A stretch of 64,000 bases of DNA from Bacteroides intestinalis (GCF_902364365.1 NZ_CABJDN010000009.1:124001-188000); one strand, 5' to 3'. Counted from the first letter of the stretch, positions 18,191 to 26,925 are shown. Notes: generated by a model not told the origin, from the letters alone. A program made the numbers and translations.

Positions 18191-19132
18191 ATGGAACAAC
18201 CCGTTTTTGTAGCACAATACACCTTCCTTGCCGTTCCCGAAACTATCGAGGAAGAACGCTGCATTTTAGGCAAGGTCGCCCTCCGGTGCGAGTACGTGAT
18301 CCGTTTCGAGGACGACGGCAAATTCTATTTCCTTCTCGAAACCCGTTCCGATTACGAGGCACAGTTCGCCCGTTACGGCTGGTACATCGTCAGCCAGAGC
18401 GATTTCAACGAAAGGCTCACTATCGGCATGGGCTTGTACGAGAGCGGGCATTTGGCAGGTTTCATGTATTATTTGAAGTCCGGTAGCGAGGACGAAGCCC
18501 GTTTGTGGAACAGCATACTTATCTTTACTTTCTTCAAGGACTTCCGCAAAGCCTTTTTCCCGTTGGATAACCGTTTTCAGGGTTTCTTCCGTCTGGACGG
18601 GAGCCTGTGCCTATACCTGTATGATTATTGCCCCGTCCGTCGTAACGACAAGATCACTTTTGAAGGCAAGAAAATTTCCAACCTTATTTTCAAATTCAAG
18701 TCCGGGCAGGTAACCGACCTCACCACCAAACTCTTTTCCATCGCTATCAGCCGCATTCGTGTCATTCAGGAGAACAAGCATCGTGCCGTCCTGATACCTA
18801 TTCCCGCATCCACCCGTGAAAAGAACTGCATCCGCTACCAAGAGTTTTGCCGCAAACTGTCGGCGGACATCGGGGTAGCCGACGGCTACGAAGCCATCAC
18901 CCTGACCGCAGACCGTCCCCAACTCAAAGGTACGCACGGGAAGGACAAGACCGCCAACCTGCAATTTCATCCCGAATATTTCAAGAACAAATGCGTTCTG
19001 CTTACCGACGATCTGCTCACGACTGGAGAGGGCTTCATACAAACCCGCCGTAAGCTGATCGAACACGGTGCGAAATTCGTAATCGGTCTGTTCCTTGCCA
19101 AGACGATAGCTTTCGAGGACGAACAGGAATAG
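18191..19132 (+). CDS. Phosphoribosyltransferase-fold protein of unknown role
   Basis: 313 residues from the ATG at 18191; an upstream open extension to 18020 has no support. The C-terminal part has a type I PRTase fold: a PRPP-loop motif VLLTDDLLTTGEGF near residues 267-280, preceded by VLIPIPAST, as in ComF-like proteins. The N-terminal 190 residues are aromatic-rich and not recognised. The stop codon directly abuts the end of the convergent KAP NTPase gene (19133). The substrate and any link to KAP are unknown. Confidence 0.65.
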   Translation: MEQPVFVAQYTFLAVPETIEEERCILGKVALRCEYVIRFEDDGKFYFLLETRSDYEAQFARYGWYIVSQSDFNERLTIGMGLYESGHLAGFMYYLKSGSEDEARLWNSILIFTFFKDFRKAFFPLDNRFQGFFRLDGSLCLYLYDYCPVRRNDKITFEGKKISNLIFKFKSGQVTDLTTKLFSIAISRIRVIQENKHRAVLIPIPASTREKNCIRYQEFCRKLSADIGVADGYEAITLTADRPQLKGTHGKDKTANLQFHPEYFKNKCVLLTDDLLTTGEGFIQTRRKLIEHGAKFVIGLFLAKTIAFEDEQE

Positions 19133-21016
19133 CTATTCTGTTTTTGCAGTAATTTCATCTATTAGGTTCGTGATTTTCTCAATAGAATACTTTTCTATAA
19201 ATCTTTTGTTTGCCGCTTCTATCTTTAATTTCTGGTTGATTAATTTTAGTTGCGATAAATCTGATTGACAATATTTGCTCAAGCATTCTATTTCATTGCC
19301 GGAAGAGGTAAGTTTATAACGGAATAATAAGAAATGCAGGAAAGTATTTCGTGATTCATTTGATAATCCCAAAATACTATTCGAAACTTTATCAACATCA
19401 GCCTCTTGAAATATCGAAGTATCCTTATAAGATTTCTGTTTAACCGGAAGTACGTCATTAAGTGCCAAACTCAAACGTTCGCATGTTTCATCCGTCAGAT
19501 TTTCCAACATAACAGATACTTTATTGGGGCATTTTTCAAATCTTTGCTCAAACAGTTTTTCAAAATACACAATCAGGTCACTCAAAATCTTGTTAGAACC
19601 GCCATTATTATGACTTTTTGTACCTGAATGTACTTTTGATTTGCAATTCAATAAATCGTCAATGTCGTAAATTCCTTCCATCAGCCTGTCTATGGAATGT
19701 TTACCTTGGGCAATGATGTCCTTTTTGGGTACAAAAACAAGATTGTCATTATATAAGACCGATAGAATTGATATAATGACAAATAGTTCTTTTAAATCTG
19801 TACTTTTATCCTCCAAATAATATCGTACCGTTTCATTGTAATATTTTTCATATTCTTCGTTACCTAACCTCCAATAGTCATATAGGTATTCCCAACTTTT
19901 CAAACTGGCATTTTCAGCAGCAAAATATTGTCGCAAGTATGTTGTATCAAAATATCCACTTTCCAAGTAACAAACAATTTCATTGACAAGAAAATCACTG
20001 AAAATATCCAACTTCTTACCTATTTCTATAAAGCGGTATTTGGACATGATTTTTTCACGTTCTTCGTTTTTTTCTTTATCGGTAAACATTCTGGATAAAC
20101 TATTAAATAAACTTCCAATCTGGGTATTTCCACTTTTATATTCACAATAAACAGCGACAAAGTTTGCCAATAACGATGTTATGATAAGTTTGTATTTAGA
20201 AGATTTATGATAATGTTCGGGTAACGCCATGACTATTCTATGATAGTCGTTCAAGCATTGGCGGAGTACTCTCAAGTTATTAAATTTAGAGGCATGGAAT
20301 ATTTTGATTATTAGCTCTTTGTTTTCCGACAGAAGATTTCTGTTGTTAGTAGATATTTCATTAATGAAAAAATCGAGTGTCTCTTCTACGTTTACTGTAA
20401 TTTCGAAAGTTCGTCCGATAGTTTTCTCTTTGAAATCTTTAAACTTCAAATTACTATCCTTATTCTCCTTTGCGGTAATTTTATCTTCATCACCAATGAT
20501 GATAACCTTGCATTTACAGTGTTCTGAAAAGTAATTGATGTATCCTAACAAGGTTTCCAATTTTACATCACATCTTTCGAGGTCATCAAAAATCAAAATC
20601 TTATTCCCTTTTATCTCGATATTGTCCTCTTTCAATAATAGAATGGAATCCAGATTATAGGTTACACTTCCTTCATTTTTTCCATTACCATCCATATCGA
20701 GATCATACTTTAATGCGATTTTTGAAGCGACTTTTAGTATTTTCTTAGCAAACTTCATTCCTTTGCTATATAACCACGGAGAAATTTCTTTATTGATTTG
20801 TTCTGTAATCTGCTGGATATTGGTCAAACCGTATAAAGAAACATAAATAGGTTGCCATTCTAACTTGTCTGCATCCTTGTTGTTGTTCAACTGCTTCATC
20901 CATTGATGAATGAAGAATGTCTTACCACACCCCCAAGCTCCTCTTAGCATAATTGCATATTGTGGATTGGGTATTTCGACGTATTCATTTAAAAAGTTGA
21001 TTATGTTTTTATTCAT
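19133..21016 (-). CDS. KAP-family P-loop NTPase
   Basis: 627 residues from the ATG at 21016; the open frame runs 14 codons further, but MNKNIINFLNEY is the sensible start. Walker A GAWGCGKT is at residues 26-33 and the Walker B-like ILIFDDLERC near 145. The long C-terminus is helical and poorly conserved. KAP NTPases include PifA, which excludes phage T7. Many carry membrane insertions, but none is clear here. Lower GC than its neighbours and an isolated promoter fit a cargo gene, possibly defensive. Confidence 0.8.
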   Translation of the reverse strand: MNKNIINFLNEYVEIPNPQYAIMLRGAWGCGKTFFIHQWMKQLNNNKDADKLEWQPIYVSLYGLTNIQQITEQINKEISPWLYSKGMKFAKKILKVASKIALKYDLDMDGNGKNEGSVTYNLDSILLLKEDNIEIKGNKILIFDDLERCDVKLETLLGYINYFSEHCKCKVIIIGDEDKITAKENKDSNLKFKDFKEKTIGRTFEITVNVEETLDFFINEISTNNRNLLSENKELIIKIFHASKFNNLRVLRQCLNDYHRIVMALPEHYHKSSKYKLIITSLLANFVAVYCEYKSGNTQIGSLFNSLSRMFTDKEKNEEREKIMSKYRFIEIGKKLDIFSDFLVNEIVCYLESGYFDTTYLRQYFAAENASLKSWEYLYDYWRLGNEEYEKYYNETVRYYLEDKSTDLKELFVIISILSVLYNDNLVFVPKKDIIAQGKHSIDRLMEGIYDIDDLLNCKSKVHSGTKSHNNGGSNKILSDLIVYFEKLFEQRFEKCPNKVSVMLENLTDETCERLSLALNDVLPVKQKSYKDTSIFQEADVDKVSNSILGLSNESRNTFLHFLLFRYKLTSSGNEIECLSKYCQSDLSQLKLINQKLKIEAANKRFIEKYSIEKITNLIDEITAKTE

Positions 21017-21727
21017 GGCTACATTAGTTACTGGTTTCAAAGTTACTGAAAAGAGCAATAAATCTGAATTAATTCTTGAAAAATAACAGTTTGCTTCTCG
21101 TTCTTGTACACTAAATAAATTGTCTGTAAATTATAATATCTTGTAGAAGCCAATATCTCTGTTTTTTTATGTATTTGTAGATGTTTTTGGGGCGTTCCCG
21201 TAAACGGTCGGGCTTTCCGTTACAAGTCCTCGCCGGATCTGTGGGCTTTCCCCTACAATCCCTAACGTGTAAATGCGGCTTTACCTACATTACATTCTTT
21301 TTTTCATTTACTCCCGCCCACCCGTCAGTGGTATAGGTCTGTCCCTGCTTCCCGTTCCCCTTCAAGCACTCCGGCAGGCTACATGCCAGAAGGTAAACGC
21401 AAAGCCGGGCAGGACAAACGGAACACATTCGTCCGTGCTGCCACCCGGAGCTTCGCCTGCTGTCGAAACTTTCCGTGCGCCATCCCGTCCGAATAAGTTC
21501 CCTTGATGTTTGTCCCGGCAGCCCCTTATTGTCTTACCCGTTTTTCCAACCGTTATTTTCCTCTTTTGGGGCTTTGCCATGACTAACAGGATAATCCTTT
21601 GTCTGCGGAACTTTCCGCCCGTTTCCGCCACTACCTTCGCACGGCCATCCGCAAAAGCCGGATAGCTGATTGCTACGTCCGTTTACCGTAACCGGACGAA
21701 AAGCACCTCGCCAACCCGCATAACACA

Positions 21728-21792
21728 TTGCCACGCAAGCATTTTTCTTTCTAATCCGATAAATCGGCAAAAGAAGAATACTTGCGTGGCAA
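21728..21792. repeat. Nested hairpin with 12-bp arms
   Basis: TTGCCACGCAAG (21728-21739) is perfectly complementary to 21781-21792. Inside it is a second hairpin, CCGAT-AA-ATCGG (21756-21767), and partly paired TTTCTTT/AAAGAA flanks. There is no T-tail. It could be an RNA element or a protein-binding dyad in the ardC upstream region. Confidence 0.55.
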
Positions 21793-21931
21793 AGAGTTGT
21801 CTTTCCACCCCGCAATCACCAACCCGTATTTCTTTCTTTTCCGGAAACCGGAGTTCCCGGTTTTCCAAACAGAACTTTCCCGCCTTGTACCGGTAAGTAA
21901 TCTATCATTCATTCCATTTACTAAAGGGCTG

Positions 21932-22119
21932 AATTTTTCCCCTTAAGGCTGATTGGGAAAACATTGACGAAGGTAGGCGGGGGAGAAAGCAAATCCGCAA
22001 AAAATGCCAAATCTCCACCCTGCGGGTAGTATTTACCATTTTTTCAGATAATTGCAATTCTCCCTTTCCGCTCTTGATTATTGTCAATGTTCTTCCCAAT
22101 CAGCCAAAGGGAAAAAATT
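21932..22119. repeat. Long inverted repeat (about 37-bp arms) upstream of ardC
   Basis: Bases 21932-21968 pair with 22083-22119 with few mismatches. The best block, 21947-21968 against 22083-22105, differs by one extra base. The 114-base interior can also pair in part. The right arm ends 61 bases before the ArdC start codon. It could be a leader-RNA stem, an operator or oriT-like structure, or a small mobile-element relic with terminal inverted repeats. Confidence 0.65.
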
Positions 22120-22180
22120 TGGTGGGGGCGACAAGCGATGATAACAAAAACAAGTAGTAACAATTTTAAAGCGTAAAGTT

Positions 22181-23158
22181 ATGGCAACGACAACAAACAA
22201 CACCATCGAGAAAATTTCTCCCGTGTTCACCGATTTATTTATCAAGAAAATCGAAAGTCTGAAAAGCGACTGGCAAAAACCGTGGATAACGAGCCTTAAA
22301 CACGGTTTTCCCCGCAACCTAAGAGGAACGGTTTACAATGGCGGTAACATTTTAATGCTGCTGTTTTATACCGAGTTTATGAAATTCACTTTGCCCGTGT
22401 TCCTCACGTTCAACCAAGCCAAAGCCGAAGAAGTGAACATCAACAAGGGCGCACACTCGTTCCCCGTTTACTATTGGTTCAAGTTCGTGGTACACAAGGA
22501 GAGCAACAAATCCATACCCTACGAGGAATACTGCAAGCTATCCAAAGCGGAAAAGGACGAATACAAGGTAATACCCCAAATGAAATATTACAATGTGTTC
22601 AATCTCGACCAAACCAATTTTGCGGAGAAATACCCCGAACGTTTCGCCAAGATGCAACAAGGCGAGCAGCCCGAAAACCATTCGGACGGTATCGAGTGCG
22701 GAATGTTGGACGAACTGATATATATGCAAAATTGGTATTGTCCTATCAAAGTGAAATATTCCGATAGTGCTTTTTATGTACCCTCAAATGATTATATCGT
22801 TTGCCCCGAAAAAGAGCAGTTCCCGCAGGGCGTGGAATTTTACGGAACACTTTTGCACGAAATGGCACACAGCACAGGCAACTCCCAACGCCTGAACCGC
22901 ACGTTCGGCAGCTTTTTCGGGGATGAATTATACGCCCGTGAGGAACTTGTAGCCGAACTGACATCAGCCCTTTGCGGTGCTTTCTTCGGTATCGTCACCG
23001 CACCGCAGGACAACAACGCTGCCTATCTGAAACACTGGCTCACCAAGCTAAAGCAAGAACCCGCCTTTTTAATAGATATTTTAGGCGATGTGAACAAGGC
23101 TGCAAAGATGATAACCGAGCGAGTGACAGAGCCGATAAACGAACCTGTTGCAGCCTAA
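22181..23158 (+). CDS. ardC: ArdC-like antirestriction protein with zincin metallopeptidase domain
   Basis: A 325-residue protein. The N-terminal ArdC-type ssDNA-binding domain starts after ISPVFTDLFIKKIESLKSDW and includes NLRGTVYNGGN. The C-terminal zincin domain has HEMAHSTG near residue 226 and a downstream glutamate in YAREELVAEL as third ligand. ArdC proteins protect incoming ssDNA/dsDNA from restriction during conjugation. It is the first gene of a rightward cluster ending with ParB and starts after a large foldback. Confidence 0.9.
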   Translation: MATTTNNTIEKISPVFTDLFIKKIESLKSDWQKPWITSLKHGFPRNLRGTVYNGGNILMLLFYTEFMKFTLPVFLTFNQAKAEEVNINKGAHSFPVYYWFKFVVHKESNKSIPYEEYCKLSKAEKDEYKVIPQMKYYNVFNLDQTNFAEKYPERFAKMQQGEQPENHSDGIECGMLDELIYMQNWYCPIKVKYSDSAFYVPSNDYIVCPEKEQFPQGVEFYGTLLHEMAHSTGNSQRLNRTFGSFFGDELYAREELVAELTSALCGAFFGIVTAPQDNNAAYLKHWLTKLKQEPAFLIDILGDVNKAAKMITERVTEPINEPVAA

Positions 23159-23188
23159 ACGATAACAGGAACAAGAATATTAACAAAC

Positions 23189-23206
23189 GGGTGGAGCAAT
23201 CCACCC
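23189..23206 (+). repeat. GCAA-tetraloop hairpin, copy 1 (compensatory variant)
   Basis: GGGTGGA-GCAA-TCCACCC: a 7-bp stem closed by a GNRA-type loop, between ardC and the 23224 gene. Compared with copy 3 one C-G pair is replaced by T-A on both sides, so pairing is kept. Confidence 0.7.
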
Positions 23207-23223
23207 ACTAAAAACATAAGAAG

Positions 23224-23874
23224 ATGAAAACACTATCAGAAAAGGAATTTAACGAGTTCAACGCAAAAGGATTATTCACGGACAGGGCGGAAAAGGCAAA
23301 GAAAGACCTGTTGCCCGTCATGCAGGAAATACGGAAGTACATACCCGGTGTGGAATACGGCTATCATGTGATAGGCGGTCAATATCCCGAATTTTACGGT
23401 GTCCAAATCGAGTTCACGCAAAACGGCATCCGCTTTCATTTGGATAAAATATACAAAGAAAACAAATACAAGATTGCCCCCGACATGGGACATTTTAAGA
23501 ACGTCAATCGCTACGACATCAAGAGAGTAACCAAGCAATATGAAAAGCCGTGTAATATCGGTACGTTCACCGCCAAGAAAGTGAACGACTGGATAAACTA
23601 CTATACTTCGATATACAACCAAGTAGCGGAAGAAGAAACGGAAAATGCGCAAAAAGTAGCGGAGTTTCTCAAAAATATTGAAAATGAACCTATAAGATGG
23701 CAGAAACAAGACCATTCAAAAGGAACGATTACCCGCAACGGATTATGTTTCACTTTCTACATAGAAGAAGGACATCTTTCTTACGAGTTAGCCCTTTGTT
23801 ATTGCGGTACGACTGATTATAATAAATTTCGGTTAATAGCTGACAATCAATTTTTCCCGAAAGGTAACTATTAA
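23224..23874 (+). CDS. Hypothetical ICE protein in the ardC cluster
   Basis: A 216-residue soluble protein with no recognised domain. It is lysine- and aromatic-rich (TDRAEKAKKDLLPVMQEIRKYIPGVEYGYHVIGG), with an N-terminal LSEKEFNEFNAKGLF. It lies 18 bases after a GCAA-tetraloop hairpin and is followed by a second copy, so it is part of the ardC-parB transcription unit. No signal peptide or membrane segment is seen. A role in establishment after transfer is inferred from position only. Confidence 0.7.
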   Translation: MKTLSEKEFNEFNAKGLFTDRAEKAKKDLLPVMQEIRKYIPGVEYGYHVIGGQYPEFYGVQIEFTQNGIRFHLDKIYKENKYKIAPDMGHFKNVNRYDIKRVTKQYEKPCNIGTFTAKKVNDWINYYTSIYNQVAEEETENAQKVAEFLKNIENEPIRWQKQDHSKGTITRNGLCFTFYIEEGHLSYELALCYCGTTDYNKFRLIADNQFFPKGNY

Positions 23875-23880
23875 CAACAA

Positions 23881-23898
23881 GGGCGGAGCAATCCGCTC
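23881..23898 (+). repeat. GCAA-tetraloop hairpin, copy 2
   Basis: GGGCGGA-GCAA-TCCGCTC, with one G-T pair in the stem, between the 23224 and 23914 genes and 15 bases before the next start codon. Confidence 0.65.
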
Positions 23899-23913
23899 GC
23901 AACACCCAAGAAC

Positions 23914-24123
23914 ATGAAAACGATACTCATTTCAAGACTGATTTACCGCCTTATCCTTTGGTCTGTAGTGATTTACTTTTTCACCACCACCGCAGGGCAG
24001 TTTTTCGCTTTACTGTTTGCCGTACTCCTGTTTTACTTCGTGGCACGGTTCATTCTCGCCCTTGTTTGGCGGTTGTTTGTGGGTATCGTTTTTGTGCTGA
24101 TAATCATTCTTTTAATATTCTGA
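23914..24123 (+). CDS. Small two-helix membrane protein
   Basis: A 69-residue, almost entirely hydrophobic protein with two or three membrane segments separated by Arg residues (FVARFILALVWRLFVG). It starts 15 bases after a tetraloop hairpin and ends 3 bases before the next gene. No family is recognised. Its place in the cluster and its clean membrane-protein profile support it as a real gene. Confidence 0.6.
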   Translation: MKTILISRLIYRLILWSVVIYFFTTTAGQFFALLFAVLLFYFVARFILALVWRLFVGIVFVLIIILLIF

Positions 24124-24126
24124 ATT

Positions 24127-24321
24127 ATGGAAGGAAAGAAATTCAAGCACAAATATTTGTCATATCTCACCTGTGAAGTCGTGGCGGAAACCCGCAGAGG
24201 GTACAAGGTATTAGAAACCCAAACATTCAGCGGACGCAAGAAGCCCAAGACAAAGACCGCCTATTATTACAACGTTGATTTTGACAAACAGCGTGGAATA
24301 TGGGAAGAAATAACCAAGTAA
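24127..24321 (+). CDS. Small basic protein of unknown function
   Basis: A 64-residue lysine-rich protein (FKHKYLSYLTCEVVAETRRGYKV, then GRKKPKTKTAYYYNVDFDK) that could be a small beta-barrel fold. It begins 3 bases after the membrane-protein stop, so the two are translationally linked. No family is recognised. Confidence 0.6.
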   Translation: MEGKKFKHKYLSYLTCEVVAETRRGYKVLETQTFSGRKKPKTKTAYYYNVDFDKQRGIWEEITK

Positions 24322-24343
24322 TAACATTCAAAAATATACCAAT

Positions 24344-25045
24344 ATGGAAACAAAGACATTCATCAAGAACGGAACAGCCGAAACAAAACTGTTTGGCGAG
24401 GAAACTTATAAACAATGCTGTTTGGGAGCATTCAGAGGGGAAATTTATTTCGATTACAAATACCGCCATACCAACGGGCAGGAGTTCACAACCCTACGCA
24501 GGACGTTGATACAATGCCGTGCCGAGCGTGATTTTTGGTTAAGGGAAAAGACCGTTTCTTTTTCGGGACACCGAGCCGAGAGAATGACAAGGAACAGCCC
24601 CGACACACAAAAGCGATTGACAGATATAGGCTTCGACACCTATACAGCAATAACCGAACTTTGCAAACGTGACTACCATACATTTTTGTCGGGCATGGCG
24701 AACGGCTTCGACCTTATCGCAGCCGAGGAAGTTCTAAACGCAAAAAAGGAATTTCCATACATTCAGCTAAAAGCCGTTATCCCGTTCAAAGGACAGGCAG
24801 ACCGATACACCCAAGCCGACAAGCAGCGTTATAACGCTATTTTAGCCCAAGCGGACGAGGTGATAATATTGCAGGATGAATATTCAGACCGTTGTTTCTT
24901 GCGACGTAACAACTACCTGTTGGATAACTCCGCTTATCTCGTGGTATTTTACGACAGCACCCCAACGGGTGGAACTGCCTACACGTTACGCCATGCAATG
25001 GAACGGAAAATAGAGTTTCAAAACGTATGTTACAACCGCAAATAA
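24344..25045 (+). CDS. SLOG-domain (DUF1273/YpsA-like) protein
   Basis: A 233-residue protein. After about 65 residues of unrecognised sequence, the SLOG/DUF1273 Rossmann-like core begins at TVSFSGHRAERM and continues with FLSGMANGFDLIAAEEVL, AVIPFKGQADRYT, ADEVIIL and YDSTPTGGTAYTLRHAM. These motifs line a nucleotide-binding pocket in YpsA/SLOG proteins. SLOG domains bind nucleotides or nucleotide-derived signals and occur in DNA processing and stress systems. Here it lies between the small proteins and ParB in the establishment cluster. Confidence 0.85.
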   Translation: METKTFIKNGTAETKLFGEETYKQCCLGAFRGEIYFDYKYRHTNGQEFTTLRRTLIQCRAERDFWLREKTVSFSGHRAERMTRNSPDTQKRLTDIGFDTYTAITELCKRDYHTFLSGMANGFDLIAAEEVLNAKKEFPYIQLKAVIPFKGQADRYTQADKQRYNAILAQADEVIILQDEYSDRCFLRRNNYLLDNSAYLVVFYDSTPTGGTAYTLRHAMERKIEFQNVCYNRK

Positions 25046-25054
25046 GGCTCACAA

Positions 25055-25072
25055 GGGCGGAGCAATCCGCCC
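25055..25072 (+). repeat. GCAA-tetraloop hairpin, copy 3
   Basis: GGGCGGA-GCAA-TCCGCCC, a perfect 7-bp stem with a GNRA-type loop, 9 bases after the SLOG gene stop and directly before the CTTTCTTTC element. Confidence 0.7.
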
Positions 25073-25076
25073 GCTA

Positions 25077-25125
25077 CTTTCTTTCGGTGAGCCGAAGCGG
25101 TGAAAGAAAGATAGCAAAGAAACCA
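25077..25125 (+). repeat. CTTTCTTTC hairpin element, copy 1
   Basis: The outer stem CTTTCTTTC (25077-25085) pairs with GAAAGAAAG (25102-25110). The interior contains GTGAGCCGAAGCG, and the hairpin is followed by ATAGCAAAGAAACCA. The element recurs at 26926 and 27323 and lies 45 bases before the ParB start. Confidence 0.65.
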
Positions 25126-25169
25126 TTTTTATCAACAGAATTTTAATCAACTTAAAAAATAACAGAATT

Positions 25170-26888
25170 ATGAAAGCAACAGTAAATCAATCAGCAGCAG
25201 AGAGAAACATCACATTGGTAGCATTGGCAAACATCCAGCCGAGCAGTTTTAACCCCCGCAAGCACTTCGATGAAGCGAACCTGTACGAACTTGCCGGGAG
25301 TATCAAACAGCAGGGAGTTTTACAACCTATCACCGTGCGCCCCATAGCGGAAACAGACCGTTACGAGATTGTTTTCGGTGAGCGCAGATACCGTGCTTCC
25401 GTCATGGCAGAAATGGAAGATATACCCGCTATTATTTCGGAACTCACGGACGAGGCAGCCGAAGAAATGGCGATAACGGAAAACTTGCAGCGCAAGGACG
25501 TGACACCTATCGAGGAAGCCAACGCCTACCAACGCATGATTGAAACAGGAAGGCACACCGTAGAAACATTGGCGGTACTTTTCGGCAAGAACGAGAACTA
25601 TATCCGCACCCGTCTGAAATTCACCGCCCTAATTCCCGAAATCGCCACCCTTTTGGAAACGGACGAACTGACTATCAGCGTGGCAACCGAGATTTGCCGA
25701 TACGGTGAGGATATACAAAAAGAGGTGTACGAGAAACATTTGCAGGACGGTAACGCATACAACAGTTGGCGAGGGCTGAAAGCTGCCGATGTTGCCAAGC
25801 GAATAGAGAGCAATTATACCACCGATTTACGGTATTACTCCTTTGACAAGACCGAGTGCGCCACGTGCGCCCACAACACGAACAACCTGTTGTTGTTCTG
25901 TGACGGAGGGTGCGGACATTGCGCCAACCGCACGTGTCTTGCCGAAATGAACGCATCTTTCCTCATGGAAAAAGCCGTTCAAATCATGCAGCAGAACCCG
26001 AACGTTTCACTTTGCCGTGACCGTTACACCACAAACGACACTGTAATAGAACGGTTAATCGCTTTGGGCTACGAGGTCGAAAACCTTGAAACGTACACCA
26101 CTTTCCCCAACAGCCCCCAAGAACCCAAAGCCGAGAATTTTAACGACACCGAAAAGTACGAGGAAGCCCGTACCCGTTACGAGCAGCAATGGGCTGACTA
26201 CATGGAGAAGGAGGAAGAAATCACCCGCAGGAGCGAAGCCGGAGAAATCACCGTTTACTCCAAGATAGGGCAAAAGGAGATTGTTTTCTGCTATGTGGAG
26301 AACGTGACGGAACAGGCAGCGGACGGGACAGCCGTACAAGTACCGCTTTCACCCGTGGAGAAATTGGAGAAACAGGACGAGCGCAACAAGGAGATAGCCC
26401 TTGAAAAGACGGTTGAAGATACCAAACGGCAAATAATGGAAGCCGACATCACGGGCGGTAAGTTCAGTGCGGACGAGGAAAAGATACTCTATTTCTTCAT
26501 GCTATCCCATTTGCGGGAGGAGCATTTTACAGCCGTAGGCATCACCGAAGAAGGGAAACACTACCTCACGGACGAGGATAAAATGAATATTGTGCCTAAT
26601 CTCACCGTCAAGATAAAAACTATCATCCGCAGGGATTATCTGATAGCCAATTTCCGAAGCGCATACGGCAACAATACCGAAGCATCCCTTTTACTTGACT
26701 TCGCCCGTAAGCACATGCCCGAAGAACTTTCAGCCATCGAAAGCGGATATAACGAAGTTTACGAGAAACGACACCAGCGCATCGAGGAACGCAAAGCCGT
26801 TCTTTTGGTACAGGAAAAGACAAGGGCAAAAGGGCATGAAATCACCCAAGCCGAAGAACAACAGCAACCCGAAGGGATTGCAGCCTAA
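25170..26888 (+). CDS. parB: ParB/Spo0J-like DNA-binding protein
   Basis: A 572-residue protein. Residues about 12-100 are the ParB N-terminal domain (NPRKHFDEANLYELAGSIKQQG, FGERRYRA), the CTP-binding fold in this family. A helix-turn-helix follows (VETLAVLFGKNENYIRTRLKF). A cysteine cluster (CATC and CDGGCGHC near 230-255) probably binds zinc. The long C-terminal part is helical and specific to ICE homologues. No ParA lies beside it; TraA is the only ParA-like ATPase in the element. A role in maintenance or transfer regulation is inferred. Confidence 0.88.
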   Translation: MKATVNQSAAERNITLVALANIQPSSFNPRKHFDEANLYELAGSIKQQGVLQPITVRPIAETDRYEIVFGERRYRASVMAEMEDIPAIISELTDEAAEEMAITENLQRKDVTPIEEANAYQRMIETGRHTVETLAVLFGKNENYIRTRLKFTALIPEIATLLETDELTISVATEICRYGEDIQKEVYEKHLQDGNAYNSWRGLKAADVAKRIESNYTTDLRYYSFDKTECATCAHNTNNLLLFCDGGCGHCANRTCLAEMNASFLMEKAVQIMQQNPNVSLCRDRYTTNDTVIERLIALGYEVENLETYTTFPNSPQEPKAENFNDTEKYEEARTRYEQQWADYMEKEEEITRRSEAGEITVYSKIGQKEIVFCYVENVTEQAADGTAVQVPLSPVEKLEKQDERNKEIALEKTVEDTKRQIMEADITGGKFSADEEKILYFFMLSHLREEHFTAVGITEEGKHYLTDEDKMNIVPNLTVKIKTIIRRDYLIANFRSAYGNNTEASLLLDFARKHMPEELSAIESGYNEVYEKRHQRIEERKAVLLVQEKTRAKGHEITQAEEQQQPEGIAA

Positions 26889-26903
26889 CCAAACAGGGAG
26901 CAA

Positions 26904-26921
26904 GGGCGGAGCAATCCGGCC
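26904..26921 (+). repeat. GCAA-tetraloop hairpin, copy 4 (degenerate)
   Basis: GGGCGGA-GCAA-TCCGGCC. The four loop-proximal pairs are kept but the outer stem is imperfect. It lies 15 bases after the ParB stop. Confidence 0.55.
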
Positions 26922-26925
26922 GCTA

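Larger units (their letters stand above)
21017..22180. other. 1.16-kb non-coding, structure-rich stretch upstream of ardC
   Basis: No convincing gene is seen. Short open frames exist on both strands but have biased composition, no recognisable family and no ribosome-binding context. The first 150 bases are AT-rich and would hold the KAP promoter. From about 21190 the sequence is GC-rich. It contains a 12-bp-arm hairpin (21728-21792) and a large foldback (21932-22119). It may be a leader RNA, a transfer-related region or a decayed segment. Confidence 0.5.

Noticed and set aside
21362..21868. Open frames on the minus strand in the ardC upstream region
   Set aside because: They overlap each other, contain the hairpin region and show no domain or start-site context.
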